A program made the position numbers and the translations under genes. Shown here in pieces: positions 8,936 through 17,665 of a stretch of 51,161 nt of DNA (position 1 is its first letter; each line of letters opens with the position of its first letter). The notes beneath the pieces were generated by a model. The model saw only the letters and a program-made list of their open reading frames with translations, was not told the origin of the DNA and ran no database searches. The DNA is from Gammaproteobacteria bacterium (GTDB lineage: Bacteria > Pseudomonadota > Gammaproteobacteria > GCA-002705445 > GCA-002716945): contig JAURQW010000024.1 of assembly GCA_030835925.1 (NCBI GenBank), positions 1 through 51,161 on the forward strand. Direction: 5' to 3'.

Positions 8936-10257
8936 ATATTGATTGAATCTCTAAGTAACTTAGTGCTCTTGTTACTCATTATTAAAATTATATCAATTTT
9001 GCTTTTATTGTCATTAATATATTTTAAAACCATTTCATAATTGTCATAAACTTTTATTTTCTTACTAGATAATGTCCATTTTGAGAGCTTCGATTTTATT
9101 AGTATTGCATGATTTGAGATCTCAAGTGCTCTTGGGAGATTTTCCCTATGTGCACCAGATATCATTGAATTTGATTTTATTTCACATATGGATAGTATTT
9201 TTTTATTCTTATAACTATCCTTAAGAGATTTAATAGAGCTTTCAATTTCAGTGGGGTGATGAGCAAAATCATCATATATTAATATTTTATCTTTTTTTCC
9301 AACTAATTCCATACGTCTTTTTACACCATTAAAGTTTTTAATTGCATTTATGCACTTTGATAATGGTATTTTGATTTCAATAGCTGCAAGAATTGCTAAA
9401 GAAATATTCTTGTAATTATGAAGTCCAATCAGGTTTGTTTGAATTAATGCTTTCTTATTATCTTTTATAAGCGCATACTTTTGATTATCTTTTTTAAGTA
9501 ACCAATCAGATTTTGTATTATTTCTTTTTACCGTCAAGGATTTTTGTTTAGACCAGATTCCTTTTTTAATGAGTTTATTGATATTTTTATCATCTTGATT
9601 GAAAATTATTGTTCCATTACTTGGGATGATTCTTATTAAATGATGAAAGTTTTTAATTATTGAGTCTATATCATCAAAGATATCAGCATGATCAAATTCA
9701 ATATTATTTATAATTAATATATTAGGTCGATAATGAATATATTTAGACCTCTTATCAAAGAATGATGTGTCATATTCATCTGCTTCTATGACAAAATATT
9801 TAGAGTTAGTTAGTTTTGCTGGAGCATTAAAATTTATTGGTTGACCGCCAATCAGGTAGCTCGGGTTTAGTTTGGCATATTTTAAAATCCACGCAACTAA
9901 TGATGATGTTGTTGTCTTGCCATGCGTTCCTGATACTGCTATTACAAATTTATTAAATAAAACATTTTCATATAACCATTGTGGCCCAGAGATATATTTT
10001 AATTTTGACCTAAGTAGTTTTTCTATGATAGGCATTCCTCTTGACATAATATTACCCACAATGATCAAGTCAAAGCTTTTATCTAAAACATTAGTCTTAT
10101 ATCCTTCTACATATTTAATTCCAGAATTTTCCAGAACTGTTTTCATTGGGTCATATAAATTTTTATCTGAGCCGCTAACCTCATGACCTAATTGTTTTGC
10201 AATTATTGCAATCCCAGCCATAAAAGTGCCGCCGATGCCTAGTATATGTATTTTCAT
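8932..10257 (-). CDS. mpl: UDP-N-acetylmuramate:L-alanyl-gamma-D-glutamyl-meso-DAP ligase
   Basis: 441 residues from the ATG at 10257. That start fits the family opening MKIHILGIGGTFMAG, overlaps the upstream stop by ATGA, and has AGG just before it; a longer in-frame extension to 10299 is unlikely. The Mur ligase domains are clear: AVSGTHGKTTTSSLVAW (ATP P-loop), IEADEYDTSFFDKRSK, NNIEFDHADIFDD and DDFAHHPTEI. These match Mpl and not MurC. Mpl ligates the recycled tripeptide to UDP-MurNAc, re-using cell-wall peptide released by AmpD (4604-5146). Together they indicate a working murein-recycling route. Confidence 0.93.
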   Translation of the reverse strand: MKIHILGIGGTFMAGIAIIAKQLGHEVSGSDKNLYDPMKTVLENSGIKYVEGYKTNVLDKSFDLIIVGNIMSRGMPIIEKLLRSKLKYISGPQWLYENVLFNKFVIAVSGTHGKTTTSSLVAWILKYAKLNPSYLIGGQPINFNAPAKLTNSKYFVIEADEYDTSFFDKRSKYIHYRPNILIINNIEFDHADIFDDIDSIIKNFHHLIRIIPSNGTIIFNQDDKNINKLIKKGIWSKQKSLTVKRNNTKSDWLLKKDNQKYALIKDNKKALIQTNLIGLHNYKNISLAILAAIEIKIPLSKCINAIKNFNGVKRRMELVGKKDKILIYDDFAHHPTEIESSIKSLKDSYKNKKILSICEIKSNSMISGAHRENLPRALEISNHAILIKSKLSKWTLSSKKIKVYDNYEMVLKYINDNKSKIDIILIMSNKSTKLLRDSINI

Positions 10258-10775
10258 CCTGTCAACACTTGTATAAATACCATCATAAATATTACGCACA
10301 CCATGCTATGAAGAAGAGAAAAACCAAGCCCTATCGTCATAGTTGTGTCAAATGCATTCTTGAAAATATGACCATTTACAAACCATGCATACAAAGAAAT
10401 AATTAAAAAAATTATTAGAAGTGATTCATTGGTTGAGCCAGTCATCAATGTAACGATATTTGTGAATAATGCTACTAAAGCATGAACACCTAAGGTCGCA
10501 TTACAAACTTGCAGATACCTAGATGAGTAGCTTGAAGTTTCATTATTTTTGTCTTTAATATTTAAGCAAACCTTTATAAATAACAATGTTACAAAAATAT
10601 ATATAAGCGCAAAGAAGATGTTTACCGTAATATCAATATTAGGGTCGACTGCCATCACCCCAATCAAGATATTCAGCAATATTATGATCTTCAATAGGTT
10701 GGAGCTCGCTGGTAAATCTTGCGGGCCATTCGAAAAATGAAGAATATTTAGAAATATCTTTAAATTAAATATCAT
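10254..10775 (-). CDS. Small integral membrane protein of unknown function
   Basis: 173 residues with four hydrophobic helices (about residues 26-44, 50-68, 95-130 and 145-170). The N-terminal NGPQDLPASSNLL motif recalls a small gammaproteobacterial membrane family found near mpl and similar genes, but I cannot give it a function. The stop overlaps the mpl start by 4 bp, so it leads the mpl-msrB-LON operon. It is divergent from the methyltransferase gene, with a shared intergenic region of 46 bp. Confidence 0.65.
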   Translation of the reverse strand: MIFNLKIFLNILHFSNGPQDLPASSNLLKIIILLNILIGVMAVDPNIDITVNIFFALIYIFVTLLFIKVCLNIKDKNNETSSYSSRYLQVCNATLGVHALVALFTNIVTLMTGSTNESLLIIFLIISLYAWFVNGHIFKNAFDTTMTIGLGFSLLHSMVCVIFMMVFIQVLTG

Positions 10776-10780
10776 AATAG

Positions 10781-10789
10781 TGTTATAAT
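10781..10789 (+). promoter_or_regulatory. Extended -10 promoter element for the PmtA-like gene
   Basis: TGTTATAAT is a perfect extended -10 (TGnTATAAT) on the + strand, about 33 bases upstream of the TTG start at 10822. It leaves room for a transcript start near 10796 and the AAAGGA ribosome site. No good -35 hexamer was seen, which extended -10 promoters can tolerate. Confidence 0.5.
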
Positions 10790-10821
10790 TACTTACTTCT
10801 TAACATATAAAGGATAACATA

Positions 10822-11445
10822 TTGGATCAAAACTCTATAATCAAATCTTACAAGAGAGTTTCTAGTTTCTACGATATGACCTTCGGTCAGGTTTTTAGAC
10901 CAGGACAGAAAGCGATCATAAAGAAAATGGATTGCATTGAGTCGGATAATGTTCTGGAGATTGGTATAGGAACTGGTTCGTCACTTCAATATTACCCAAA
11001 AGAGACCAAGGTTGTTGGGATTGATATTTCGCCTGATATGCTAGAAGTAGCAAAAAAAAGGATAGCCAAAGATAAAATCCATAATAAACATATTTTACTA
11101 ATGAATGGAGAGAGACTCTCTTTTCCTGATAACACATTCGATAAAGTTGTTGGCATGTATGTAGTTTCTGTTACCCAGAACCCTCAAGTTTTAGTAGAAG
11201 AGATGAAAAGAGTTTGTAAGAATGATGGTGATATATACATAGTAAATCATTTCAGCACCGAACAAGATAATCTATTTGTGAAAATGTTTGAAAAAGGTTT
11301 AATGCCTATTAGTAAAATCTTAGGTTGGAAGCCATATTTCCCTTTTGACGAATTTAATGCGTATGCTAATCTTGATGTGCTCGAGATGAGCAAAGTGAAC
11401 CTATTTAATTATTGGAATATTATTCACGCTTCCAATAATAAATAA
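10822..11445 (+). CDS. Class I SAM-dependent methyltransferase, PmtA-like
   Basis: 207 residues. Motif I is VLEIGIGTGSSLQYYP, followed by VVGIDISPDMLEVAKKR and the FPDNTFDKVVGMYVVS block. The C-terminal half (VNHFSTEQDNLFVKMFEK, KILGWKPYFPFDEF) resembles bacterial phosphatidylethanolamine N-methyltransferase PmtA, which makes phosphatidylcholine, though ubiquinone-type methyltransferases share the fold. The start is a TTG at 10822 supported by AAAGGA about 8 bases before it; the next in-frame ATG would remove the N-terminal helix. A PmtA role is inference and needs substrate evidence. Confidence 0.7.
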   Translation: MDQNSIIKSYKRVSSFYDMTFGQVFRPGQKAIIKKMDCIESDNVLEIGIGTGSSLQYYPKETKVVGIDISPDMLEVAKKRIAKDKIHNKHILLMNGERLSFPDNTFDKVVGMYVVSVTQNPQVLVEEMKRVCKNDGDIYIVNHFSTEQDNLFVKMFEKGLMPISKILGWKPYFPFDEFNAYANLDVLEMSKVNLFNYWNIIHASNNK

Positions 11446-11763
11446 CTACTTTGCAGTTGCATCATCAATCATTTTTTTTAATTCACCAGATTCAAATAAC
11501 TCTAGTGTAATATCACATCCACCAACTAATTCACCTTTAATATATAATTGTGGAAATGTGGGCCAATCTTTGAAGTTAGGTAAATCTTGCATGACTTCTT
11601 GATCTAAAATGACATTGCAGTATGCAAATTCTTTTTCACATTTCTTTAGAGCATCGACTGTCCTTGAAGAAAATCCACACATAGGCATATCTGGTGTGCC
11701 TTTCATATACAACATCACAGGGTTTTCTGAAACTTGTTTTTTTATTTTTTCAATAGCTGACAT
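11446..11763 (-). CDS. grxD: Monothiol glutaredoxin, Grx4 family
   Basis: 105 residues with the single-cysteine CGFS active site in GTPDMPMCGFSSRTVDAL near residue 29, and WPTFPQLYIKGELVGGCDI, the glutathione-binding loop. CGFS glutaredoxins hold a bridging [2Fe-2S] cluster with glutathione and pass it to Fe-S acceptors, often with BolA. A strong AAGGAG ribosome site lies 6-7 bases before the ATG. Convergent with the methyltransferase gene, with adjacent stops. Confidence 0.95.
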   Translation of the reverse strand: MSAIEKIKKQVSENPVMLYMKGTPDMPMCGFSSRTVDALKKCEKEFAYCNVILDQEVMQDLPNFKDWPTFPQLYIKGELVGGCDITLELFESGELKKMIDDATAK

Positions 11764-11795
11764 TTATTTCTCCTTAATTAATATATTTGTTAAAA

Positions 11796-11824
11796 TTTAG
11801 GCTAAAACTAATTATTAGCCTAAA
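11796..11824 (-). terminator. Hairpin terminator after the PuuD-like gene
   Basis: TTTAGGCTAA and TTAGCCTAAA form a perfect 10-bp stem around a 9-base loop, 12 bases downstream of the PuuD-like stop on the - strand. On that strand the stem runs into ATTTTAAC, a short T run, so it is a moderate intrinsic terminator. It lies upstream of grxD, so it separates the two leftward genes. Confidence 0.6.
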
Positions 11825-11835
11825 TAATAAATAAA

Positions 11836-12414
11836 TTACATTCCTAAGCCATTATGGCTGTAACCCATGAATAATAACATTGGTATACTCAGCAATGTAT
11901 TGGTTCTTGATGCAAGCAGAGCCACTTTTTTTGCTTTGGCAATTTCATCTGCAGTTGCATCAACCATACCAAGTATTTTTTGTTGATTTGGCCATATTAG
12001 CACCCATACATTAAATAACATAATTGTTCCTAACCATGCACCTATGCCTATTCCTGCTGCTCCAGCTTGAAGTGTAAAAGCTGCATGTAGCATTCCATAA
12101 TCCTGCAAGTACCATGCCCCTGTTACCCATGTAACAACTGCTCCCCATCGGAACCAGACTAACGCTAAAGGAGCCACATATTTACCTATAGCTGCAGGGC
12201 CGGGGTCTTTATCAGCTGTAGCTGCAGCCATTGCAGGAACCTGTACAAAATTAAAATAATATAGTAATCCTATCCACGTTATTCCTGAAAGATAGTGAAA
12301 CCACCTTAAATAATGTTCAAAATCAACTAGTTTCCCACCTATTGCCAAAACTAGCACTGCACTTAATACAAAGCCAGAAATTATAGTACCTTTTATTGAT
12401 AGTAACGGGTTCAT
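11836..12414 (-). CDS. PuuD/urate-oxidase N-terminal-type membrane protein
   Basis: 192 residues from the ATG at 12414; the in-frame GTG at 12420 is part of the GAGGTG ribosome site and not a likely start. Four to five hydrophobic helices are visible, with conserved-looking HYLSGITWIGLLYYFN, LVWFRWGAVVTWVTGAWYL, GTIMLFNVWVLIWPNQQKI and ASRTNTLLSIPMLLFMGYSHN. This is the membrane domain of the PuuD (DUF989) urate hydroxylase family, without the C-terminal cytochrome c domain of full-length PuuD. No purine-degradation genes are near it, so urate oxidation is not supported by context. Asn/His/Arg residues within helices could bind heme or quinone. Confidence 0.65.
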   Translation of the reverse strand: MNPLLSIKGTIISGFVLSAVLVLAIGGKLVDFEHYLRWFHYLSGITWIGLLYYFNFVQVPAMAAATADKDPGPAAIGKYVAPLALVWFRWGAVVTWVTGAWYLQDYGMLHAAFTLQAGAAGIGIGAWLGTIMLFNVWVLIWPNQQKILGMVDATADEIAKAKKVALLASRTNTLLSIPMLLFMGYSHNGLGM

Positions 12415-12520
12415 ATACACCTCAAAAATTTATTTTATATGGGTCTTATGATAAATGATGTAAAATATTTTATCTATCAGTAAGTTTAATAAATTATGTG
12501 CTTTTTAGGATAAATTATAT

Positions 12521-14287
12521 ATGTGTGGAATATGTGGAGAAATGCGGTTTGATGGCACTGAAATAAGTAATATTAGGTCAGATATCATGCTGGATGCAAT
12601 ATCTTCTCGAGGTCCTGATAATACTGGGTCGTATATAGATAAAAATATATTTCTTGGGCATAAACGGTTATCAGTTATAGATATTTCGTCAAATTCCGAT
12701 CAACCAATGGAAGATGATGATTTAATCATTGTTTTTAACGGTGTAATTTTTAATTATAAAAAACTGAGAGACATCTTATCTAGGGAGGGATATGAATTTT
12801 TTTCAGATGGTGATACTGAGGTGATCTTGAAATGTTATAAGCACTATGGCGAGGATATGCTGAATCACTTAGATGGTGTTTTCTCTTTTGTTATATATGA
12901 TAGAAATTCTAGAGAGTTTTTTTGTGCGAGGGATAGGCTTGGAATCAAACCCTTTTATTATACTTATACTAATGATGCTTTTGCATTTTCATCTAATACT
13001 ACTGCTTTCATTGATGATAAAAAAAACTTACCTATAAATAAAAAAAGCTTACATCATCAATTTACTTTGCATTCTGTAGTGCCAGCTCCAGACACAATTC
13101 TTTCAAATATATTCAAATTAGATCCTGGGTCATTTGCTAGAGTCAGTCCTGATGGAAAAATAACCAAGACAAAGTACTATTCATTTAATCATATAAAATT
13201 AAATACCAAAAACAATGATACAGAGATAGTTGAAGAGACAGATAGATTGCTGCTTAAAGCTATAGAAAAAAGATTTTATACTGCTGATGTTGATGTAGGC
13301 GTATTGCTATCGGGCGGCCTTGATTCTAGTTTAATTGTTGCCATGGCTTCAAAACATAATCTTTCTGACATCAATACATTTTCCATAGGTTTTCCAAGCA
13401 TTGGAAAAGAAGAGGGTAATGAATTTTATTATTCAGATAAGGTCTCGAAACAATTTAAAACAAACCATCATAAATATAATATTTCACAAGATGAGCTATT
13501 TGACTCCTTGGATGATGTAGTAAAAGCTATGCCAGAGCCTATGTTTAGCCAAGATTCCGCTGCCTTTTATTTATTAGCAAAAAAAGTATCTCTTAAGCAA
13601 AAAGTAGTCTTAAGTGGGCAAGGTGCGGATGAGCTTTTTGGCGGGTATTTTTGGTATAAAAAAATGGACCAGACGAAGGGCACTAGTGTAGAAAAATTCA
13701 CACAACACTACTTTGATAGAGGACATGATGATTATTGTAAAATGATTAATAAATCATTTATTAATACAGATTATTCACTTTCTTTGGTTGAAAAATTATA
13801 TGATGATCAACGTACTGATATTAGTTTTTTAGACAAAACACTTCGTATTGATTTATCTACATTGATAATTGATGATCCGGTTAAAAGAGTTGATAGTATG
13901 ACTATGTCTCATGGGTTAGAAACAAGAGTTCCATTTTTGGATCGTGATCTAGTTGAGTTCGTATTATCAATACCATCATTAACTAAACTAAAAAATGATG
14001 GAAAGTATTATCTTAAAAAAATTGCCGAAAAATATCTTGATGATGAACTCATTTATAGAGATAAATTCTACTTTCCTGTACCACCACTTAAAATAATTCA
14101 AGGACAGTTTTATACTTATATTAAATCAATTCTGTTATCTAATTCTTGCAAGAGGAGAGGTTTGTATAATTATGAGTATATTGAAAAAATTCTTAGTAGC
14201 CCAAATTCTTATTTCACTAAGCTTAATGGAAATACGTTATGGCATTTAGGTTTACTAGAAAGATGGTTTCAATTAAATCATGATTAA
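12521..14287 (+). CDS. Asparagine synthase-like glutamine amidotransferase, NAGGN-synthesis type
   Basis: 588 residues. After Met the sequence starts CGICGE, so Cys2 is the Ntn glutaminase nucleophile; ISSRGPDNTG, FNGVIFNYK and SDGDTEVILK complete the class II amidotransferase domain. The synthetase domain has the PP-loop LLSGGLDSSLIVAM near residue 265 and SGQGADELFGGYFWYKK. Length and the LHSVVPAPDTIL linker match the amidotransferase of the N-acetylglutaminylglutamine amide osmolyte trio more than AsnB. Its usual partners (an Ngg-type synthetase/acetyltransferase and an M42-type peptidase) are not adjacent. Asparagine synthetase B remains the alternative. A perfect hairpin terminator follows. 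Confidence 0.75.
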   Translation: MCGICGEMRFDGTEISNIRSDIMLDAISSRGPDNTGSYIDKNIFLGHKRLSVIDISSNSDQPMEDDDLIIVFNGVIFNYKKLRDILSREGYEFFSDGDTEVILKCYKHYGEDMLNHLDGVFSFVIYDRNSREFFCARDRLGIKPFYYTYTNDAFAFSSNTTAFIDDKKNLPINKKSLHHQFTLHSVVPAPDTILSNIFKLDPGSFARVSPDGKITKTKYYSFNHIKLNTKNNDTEIVEETDRLLLKAIEKRFYTADVDVGVLLSGGLDSSLIVAMASKHNLSDINTFSIGFPSIGKEEGNEFYYSDKVSKQFKTNHHKYNISQDELFDSLDDVVKAMPEPMFSQDSAAFYLLAKKVSLKQKVVLSGQGADELFGGYFWYKKMDQTKGTSVEKFTQHYFDRGHDDYCKMINKSFINTDYSLSLVEKLYDDQRTDISFLDKTLRIDLSTLIIDDPVKRVDSMTMSHGLETRVPFLDRDLVEFVLSIPSLTKLKNDGKYYLKKIAEKYLDDELIYRDKFYFPVPPLKIIQGQFYTYIKSILLSNSCKRRGLYNYEYIEKILSSPNSYFTKLNGNTLWHLGLLERWFQLNHD

Positions 14288-14291
14288 TAAA

Positions 14292-14319
14292 AAAACCCAT
14301 CTCAATTGAGATGGGTTTT
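14292..14319. terminator. Bidirectional intrinsic terminator (28-bp perfect palindrome)
   Basis: AAAACCCATCTC-AATT-GAGATGGGTTTT is perfectly self-complementary with A and T runs at its ends, so it can end both the rightward amidotransferase transcript (stop 14287) and the leftward porin transcript (stop 14340). It sits exactly between the two convergent genes. Confidence 0.92.
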
Positions 14320-14339
14320 AGCTTCACATAAAATTAAAG

Positions 14340-15401
14340 TTAGAACTTATGAGTTATGCCAAGTCCATATGAACGAACAGCATTACCTGATCCTTCAATC
14401 CCTTTTCTTGTATAACCTATTGTAACGTCAGTAGACTTACTTAAGTTCATTTGATTAGAAATACTAACTACATCATAATCAGTTGTAGCAGCATCCATGT
14501 TACCTTCAGCAACAGCTATTTGAATCATGTTATGACCCATTGTGTAATGAAGACCCATAGTTGTAATGTCGCCTGCAGCATGATTTGAACCAGCTATTTC
14601 AACTTCTTCATCTGTATAGAAAACACCAAGGCCTGGCATTACTTTGTAAGAAGCAAATACTTTATCGTTACTTAGACCGCGGTTTGAGTCACCACTTTTA
14701 TCGTGATTTCTAGCAAACCCAACTTCTAAACCAGGAAGCACCATATCAGCAACCCTTAAACCAACAGCATAGTCACTTTTTTGTACATTTGCATTGTTAG
14801 TTTGTTCACTCATACCTCTTAAGTATGCTACTTCTATTGGACCTACCATAGTGTGTATGCTTAGAGACGAATCCCATGTTCCAGCTTGACCAAAATCACC
14901 ATCAGATGTTCCACCATGATTATTCAGTGCAATTGCAGTATCCACGTTCACGTCATAAAAACCCATAGTTCTATATGGTGATTCAAAAGAACCCATACCA
15001 ATATAACCTAGAGCAGTTTGGAAACCTAAGTTACCAACATGTAAGTTAAAAGTTCTACAATCTTGTGCGTTAGAACAGTTTGTTCCATCACCTGTTGCAG
15101 TACCATCTGCTATATCAAATTTCCATTCTGCAACACCAACTAGTGACATTGAGCCTAAATTTTCTTTGAATTTGATACCTAATCTACTTTTTTGACCATT
15201 ATCTCTTACAGAATCAACTGAATTAGCTGCCCCAGTAGCTGAATGATCATAACCGACATACAGACGCCCATAAAAGTGCACGCCGCTGCCTGATTTAGCT
15301 GCTGATGCAGAATTTGAAGAATTATCCATTCCCCCATGTCCGCCTGCTACAGCCATTGATGATGCAGCCATAAACATAGCTGCTGTATATAATTTATTCA
15401 T
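14340..15401 (-). CDS. Outer membrane porin, Gram-negative type
   Basis: 353 residues with a signal peptide (MNKLYTAAMFMAASSMAVA, cleavage after AVA). The mature chain alternates in beta-strand fashion and ends ...GLGITHKF with a C-terminal Phe, the BAM recognition signature. HFYGRLYVGYDHS near residue 42 and RLGIKFKENLGSMSLVG are typical of general porins. A Ser/Asn/Gly-rich stretch follows the signal. Two Cys (CSNAQDC, near residues 108-114) could form a loop disulfide. A GGGGAGA ribosome site precedes the start. Codon choice is slightly richer in GC than its neighbours, as expected for a highly expressed gene. Substrate cannot be told. Confidence 0.88.
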   Translation of the reverse strand: MNKLYTAAMFMAASSMAVAGGHGGMDNSSNSASAAKSGSGVHFYGRLYVGYDHSATGAANSVDSVRDNGQKSRLGIKFKENLGSMSLVGVAEWKFDIADGTATGDGTNCSNAQDCRTFNLHVGNLGFQTALGYIGMGSFESPYRTMGFYDVNVDTAIALNNHGGTSDGDFGQAGTWDSSLSIHTMVGPIEVAYLRGMSEQTNNANVQKSDYAVGLRVADMVLPGLEVGFARNHDKSGDSNRGLSNDKVFASYKVMPGLGVFYTDEEVEIAGSNHAAGDITTMGLHYTMGHNMIQIAVAEGNMDAATTDYDVVSISNQMNLSKSTDVTIGYTRKGIEGSGNAVRSYGLGITHKF

Positions 15402-15548
15402 TAAATCTCCCCGTTAATTATTATGTGTATGGGGGTATTTTGACATATTAGGCACTAAATTCAAGGTATTTGAACTAGAATAATGCAGATATTTGCTAAA
15501 AAAGTGCACAAATTGCACGAATAATTATAGATATCACAAACAGTATAT

Positions 15549-15568
15549 TAGAATACTCTTTTATTCTA
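15549..15568. promoter_or_regulatory. Inverted repeat upstream of argD
   Basis: TAGAATA-CTCTTT-TATTCTA is a perfect 7-bp inverted repeat with a 6-base spacer, 12 bases before the argD ATG. A second one, GTGCA-CAAAT-TGCAC, is at 15504-15518. The half-site GAAT/ATTC recalls an ARG box, but the spacing (8 instead of 4) does not match the E. coli consensus, so a regulator cannot be named. The 15402-15579 gap between porin and argD holds no gene. Confidence 0.3.
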
Positions 15569-15579
15569 TAATTGATCAC

Positions 15580-16755
15580 ATGAAAAGTTTTTTAATGAAT
15601 ACATATAACAGGAAGAAAGTCTCTTTTGTAAAAGGTGACGGTGTATATTTATGGGATGATCAAAATAATAAATATTTAGATGCATTATGTGGTCTGGCAG
15701 TTACTAGTTTAGGACATTCGCATCCAGATATTTCTGCTAAAATTCAGGAGCAGTCTCAAACATTAATTCATACCTCAAATGCTTTTATAATTAAGCAACA
15801 AGAAAAACTAGGGGAAAGACTTTGCAAGTTAACTGGTTTAGCAAATGCCTTCTTTTGTAATTCTGGTGCAGAAGCTGTAGAGGCAGCAATTAAGATTGCC
15901 AGAAAATATGGAAATGACCAGCATATAGAAAATCCTAAAATAATTGTTATGGAAAATAGTTTTCATGGCAGAACTTTAGCAGCACTCTCTGCAACAGATG
16001 GTGACAAGGCACATAAAGGTTTTTATCCTCTCATAGATGGCCTATTGAGAGTTCCGTATAATAATATCCACGAAATTGAAAAAATTTCCAAACAAAATAA
16101 TGACATTGTCGCTGTATTGCTTGAACCAATACAGGGAGAAGGAGGCATAAAAATTCCAGATGATGATTACCTGCCTAAGTTGAGATCACTTTGCGATGCG
16201 AATAGCTGGTTACTCATGATTGATGAAGTTCAGTCTGGGTTTTGTAGAACAGGAAAGTGGTTTGGTTATCAGCATAGTGAAATTATGCCAGATGTAGTGA
16301 CAGTTGCTAAAGCTCTTGGCAATGGTATTCCCATTGGCGCATGCCTAACTAACAAAGAATCTTCAACTGTGCTAACGCCAGGCAGCCATGGTTCTACATT
16401 TGGTGGAAACTTTTTATCTACTTCAGTGGGACTTCAGGTGCTTGATATAATGAGAGAGAAGAACTTATCTAGAAATGCTAGATTAATGGGTTTATATATT
16501 GAAAAAGAATTAAAAGAAAAGCTTGCTAAATATAGTATAGTTAAAGATATTAGATGTAGAGGACTCATGATTGGAATTGAGCTTAAATTAAAATGTTTAG
16601 GGCTCGTAGAAGAAGCGTTAAAGAATAGGTTAGTCATAAATGTCACAAAAGAAAATACCATAAGGATGCTACCGCCTCTAATAATCAATAAACCAGAAGT
16701 AGATATAATCGTAAATGTCATATGTAAAATAATAAGTGAGATTAAATATGAATAA
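15580..16755 (+). CDS. argD: Acetylornithine aminotransferase
   Basis: 391 residues from ATG 15580; a second ATG at 15595 (MNTYNRKKV) matches the family N-terminus equally well, and an in-frame TTG at 15493 is too far upstream. Class III PLP aminotransferase blocks are present: YLDALCGLAVTSLGHSHP, FCNSGAEAVEAAIKIARKY, ENSFHGRTLAALSAT, LLEPIQGEGGIK, MIDEVQSGFCRTGKWF, and the PLP lysine in VTVAKALGNGIPIGAC. It transaminates N-acetylglutamate semialdehyde to N-acetylornithine and may also serve as succinyldiaminopimelate aminotransferase. It overlaps argF by 8 bp, giving an argDF operon. Confidence 0.93.
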   Translation: MKSFLMNTYNRKKVSFVKGDGVYLWDDQNNKYLDALCGLAVTSLGHSHPDISAKIQEQSQTLIHTSNAFIIKQQEKLGERLCKLTGLANAFFCNSGAEAVEAAIKIARKYGNDQHIENPKIIVMENSFHGRTLAALSATDGDKAHKGFYPLIDGLLRVPYNNIHEIEKISKQNNDIVAVLLEPIQGEGGIKIPDDDYLPKLRSLCDANSWLLMIDEVQSGFCRTGKWFGYQHSEIMPDVVTVAKALGNGIPIGACLTNKESSTVLTPGSHGSTFGGNFLSTSVGLQVLDIMREKNLSRNARLMGLYIEKELKEKLAKYSIVKDIRCRGLMIGIELKLKCLGLVEEALKNRLVINVTKENTIRMLPPLIINKPEVDIIVNVICKIISEIKYE

Positions 16756-17665
16756 AGTAAGACACTTTAGGTCGTTATTAGATATCAATAAAAAAGAATT
16801 TATAAGAATAATCGAGAGATCTATTGAGTTAAAAAAAGAGACTGCTAAGGGTGTTATTAATAATTCATTATCTGGTAAAACCATGGCAATGATTTTCAAA
16901 AAAAATTCCACTAGAACTAGGGTTGCTTTCGAGACTGCTATGACAACAATGGGTGGGCATGCCATATTCTTATCATCTGACTCCACTCAACTAAGTCGCG
17001 GAGAAGAGCTTTCTGATACTGCAAAAGTTCTCTCAGGAATGGTGGATATAATTATGGTTAGAACTCATGATCACAATGAAGTTGAAGAGCTTGCTTCAAA
17101 CTCAACAGTTCCTGTAATAAATGGATTAACTGAAAAATTCCATCCATGCCAGCTTTTAGCAGATATGCAAACTTACTATGAGGAGAAAGGTTCTATCGAG
17201 GGCAAGAAAGTTGCTTGGATTGGTGATGGTTGTAATATGTGTAACTCATATATTAATGCAGCCAAAATATTAGACTTCAATTTAAACATCGCTACTCCTT
17301 CTGGCTTTGAGCCAGATCAGTCAACATTGAATTTAGCCAACGACAATGTTGAGCTTTGTGATTTGCCTGGTAAGGCGGTAGAGGATTGTGACCTAGTAAC
17401 AACAGATGTTTGGTCGAGTATGGGTGACGAGGGAGATGCAGAAAAAAGAAAAGCATTATTCAAAGGATATCAAATAAATAAACACTTGTTTGAAAAAAGT
17501 AAAAATGACTCTATATTTTTGCACTGTCTACCTGCACATAGAGGTGAAGAAGTTGAGTCAGATGTTATTGATGGGCTAAGAAGCAAGGTCTGGCAACAAG
17601 CACACAATAGGTTATATACTAGTAAGGCTTTAATAGAATTTTTACTCAAAGAATCAAAAGACTAA
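16748..17665 (+). CDS. argF: Ornithine carbamoyltransferase
   Basis: 305 residues from ATG 16748, inside the end of argD; an upstream in-frame GTG (16736) adds only four residues. Carbamoyl-phosphate site KKNSTRTRVAFE (about residue 52), MVRTHDH, FHPCQLLADMQT, and the ornithine-binding HCLPAHRGEEV near residue 263 are intact. It forms citrulline from ornithine and carbamoyl phosphate. The carbamoyl phosphate comes from CarAB, encoded at 41765-46109. Its stop overlaps the convergent ptsI stop by 4 bp, and no terminator separates them. Confidence 0.95.
   Translation: MNKVRHFRSLLDINKKEFIRIIERSIELKKETAKGVINNSLSGKTMAMIFKKNSTRTRVAFETAMTTMGGHAIFLSSDSTQLSRGEELSDTAKVLSGMVDIIMVRTHDHNEVEELASNSTVPVINGLTEKFHPCQLLADMQTYYEEKGSIEGKKVAWIGDGCNMCNSYINAAKILDFNLNIATPSGFEPDQSTLNLANDNVELCDLPGKAVEDCDLVTTDVWSSMGDEGDAEKRKALFKGYQINKHLFEKSKNDSIFLHCLPAHRGEEVESDVIDGLRSKVWQQAHNRLYTSKALIEFLLKESKD

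Noticed and set aside
15549-15568. Inverted repeat as an ArgR ARG box
   Set aside because: The GAAT/ATTC half-sites are 8 bases apart instead of 4, and no second box is seen.
15493-15579. N-terminal extension of ArgD from a TTG at 15493
   Set aside because: The extra 29 residues are Cys/Tyr-rich and unlike the family; ATG 15580 or 15595 gives the normal N-terminus.
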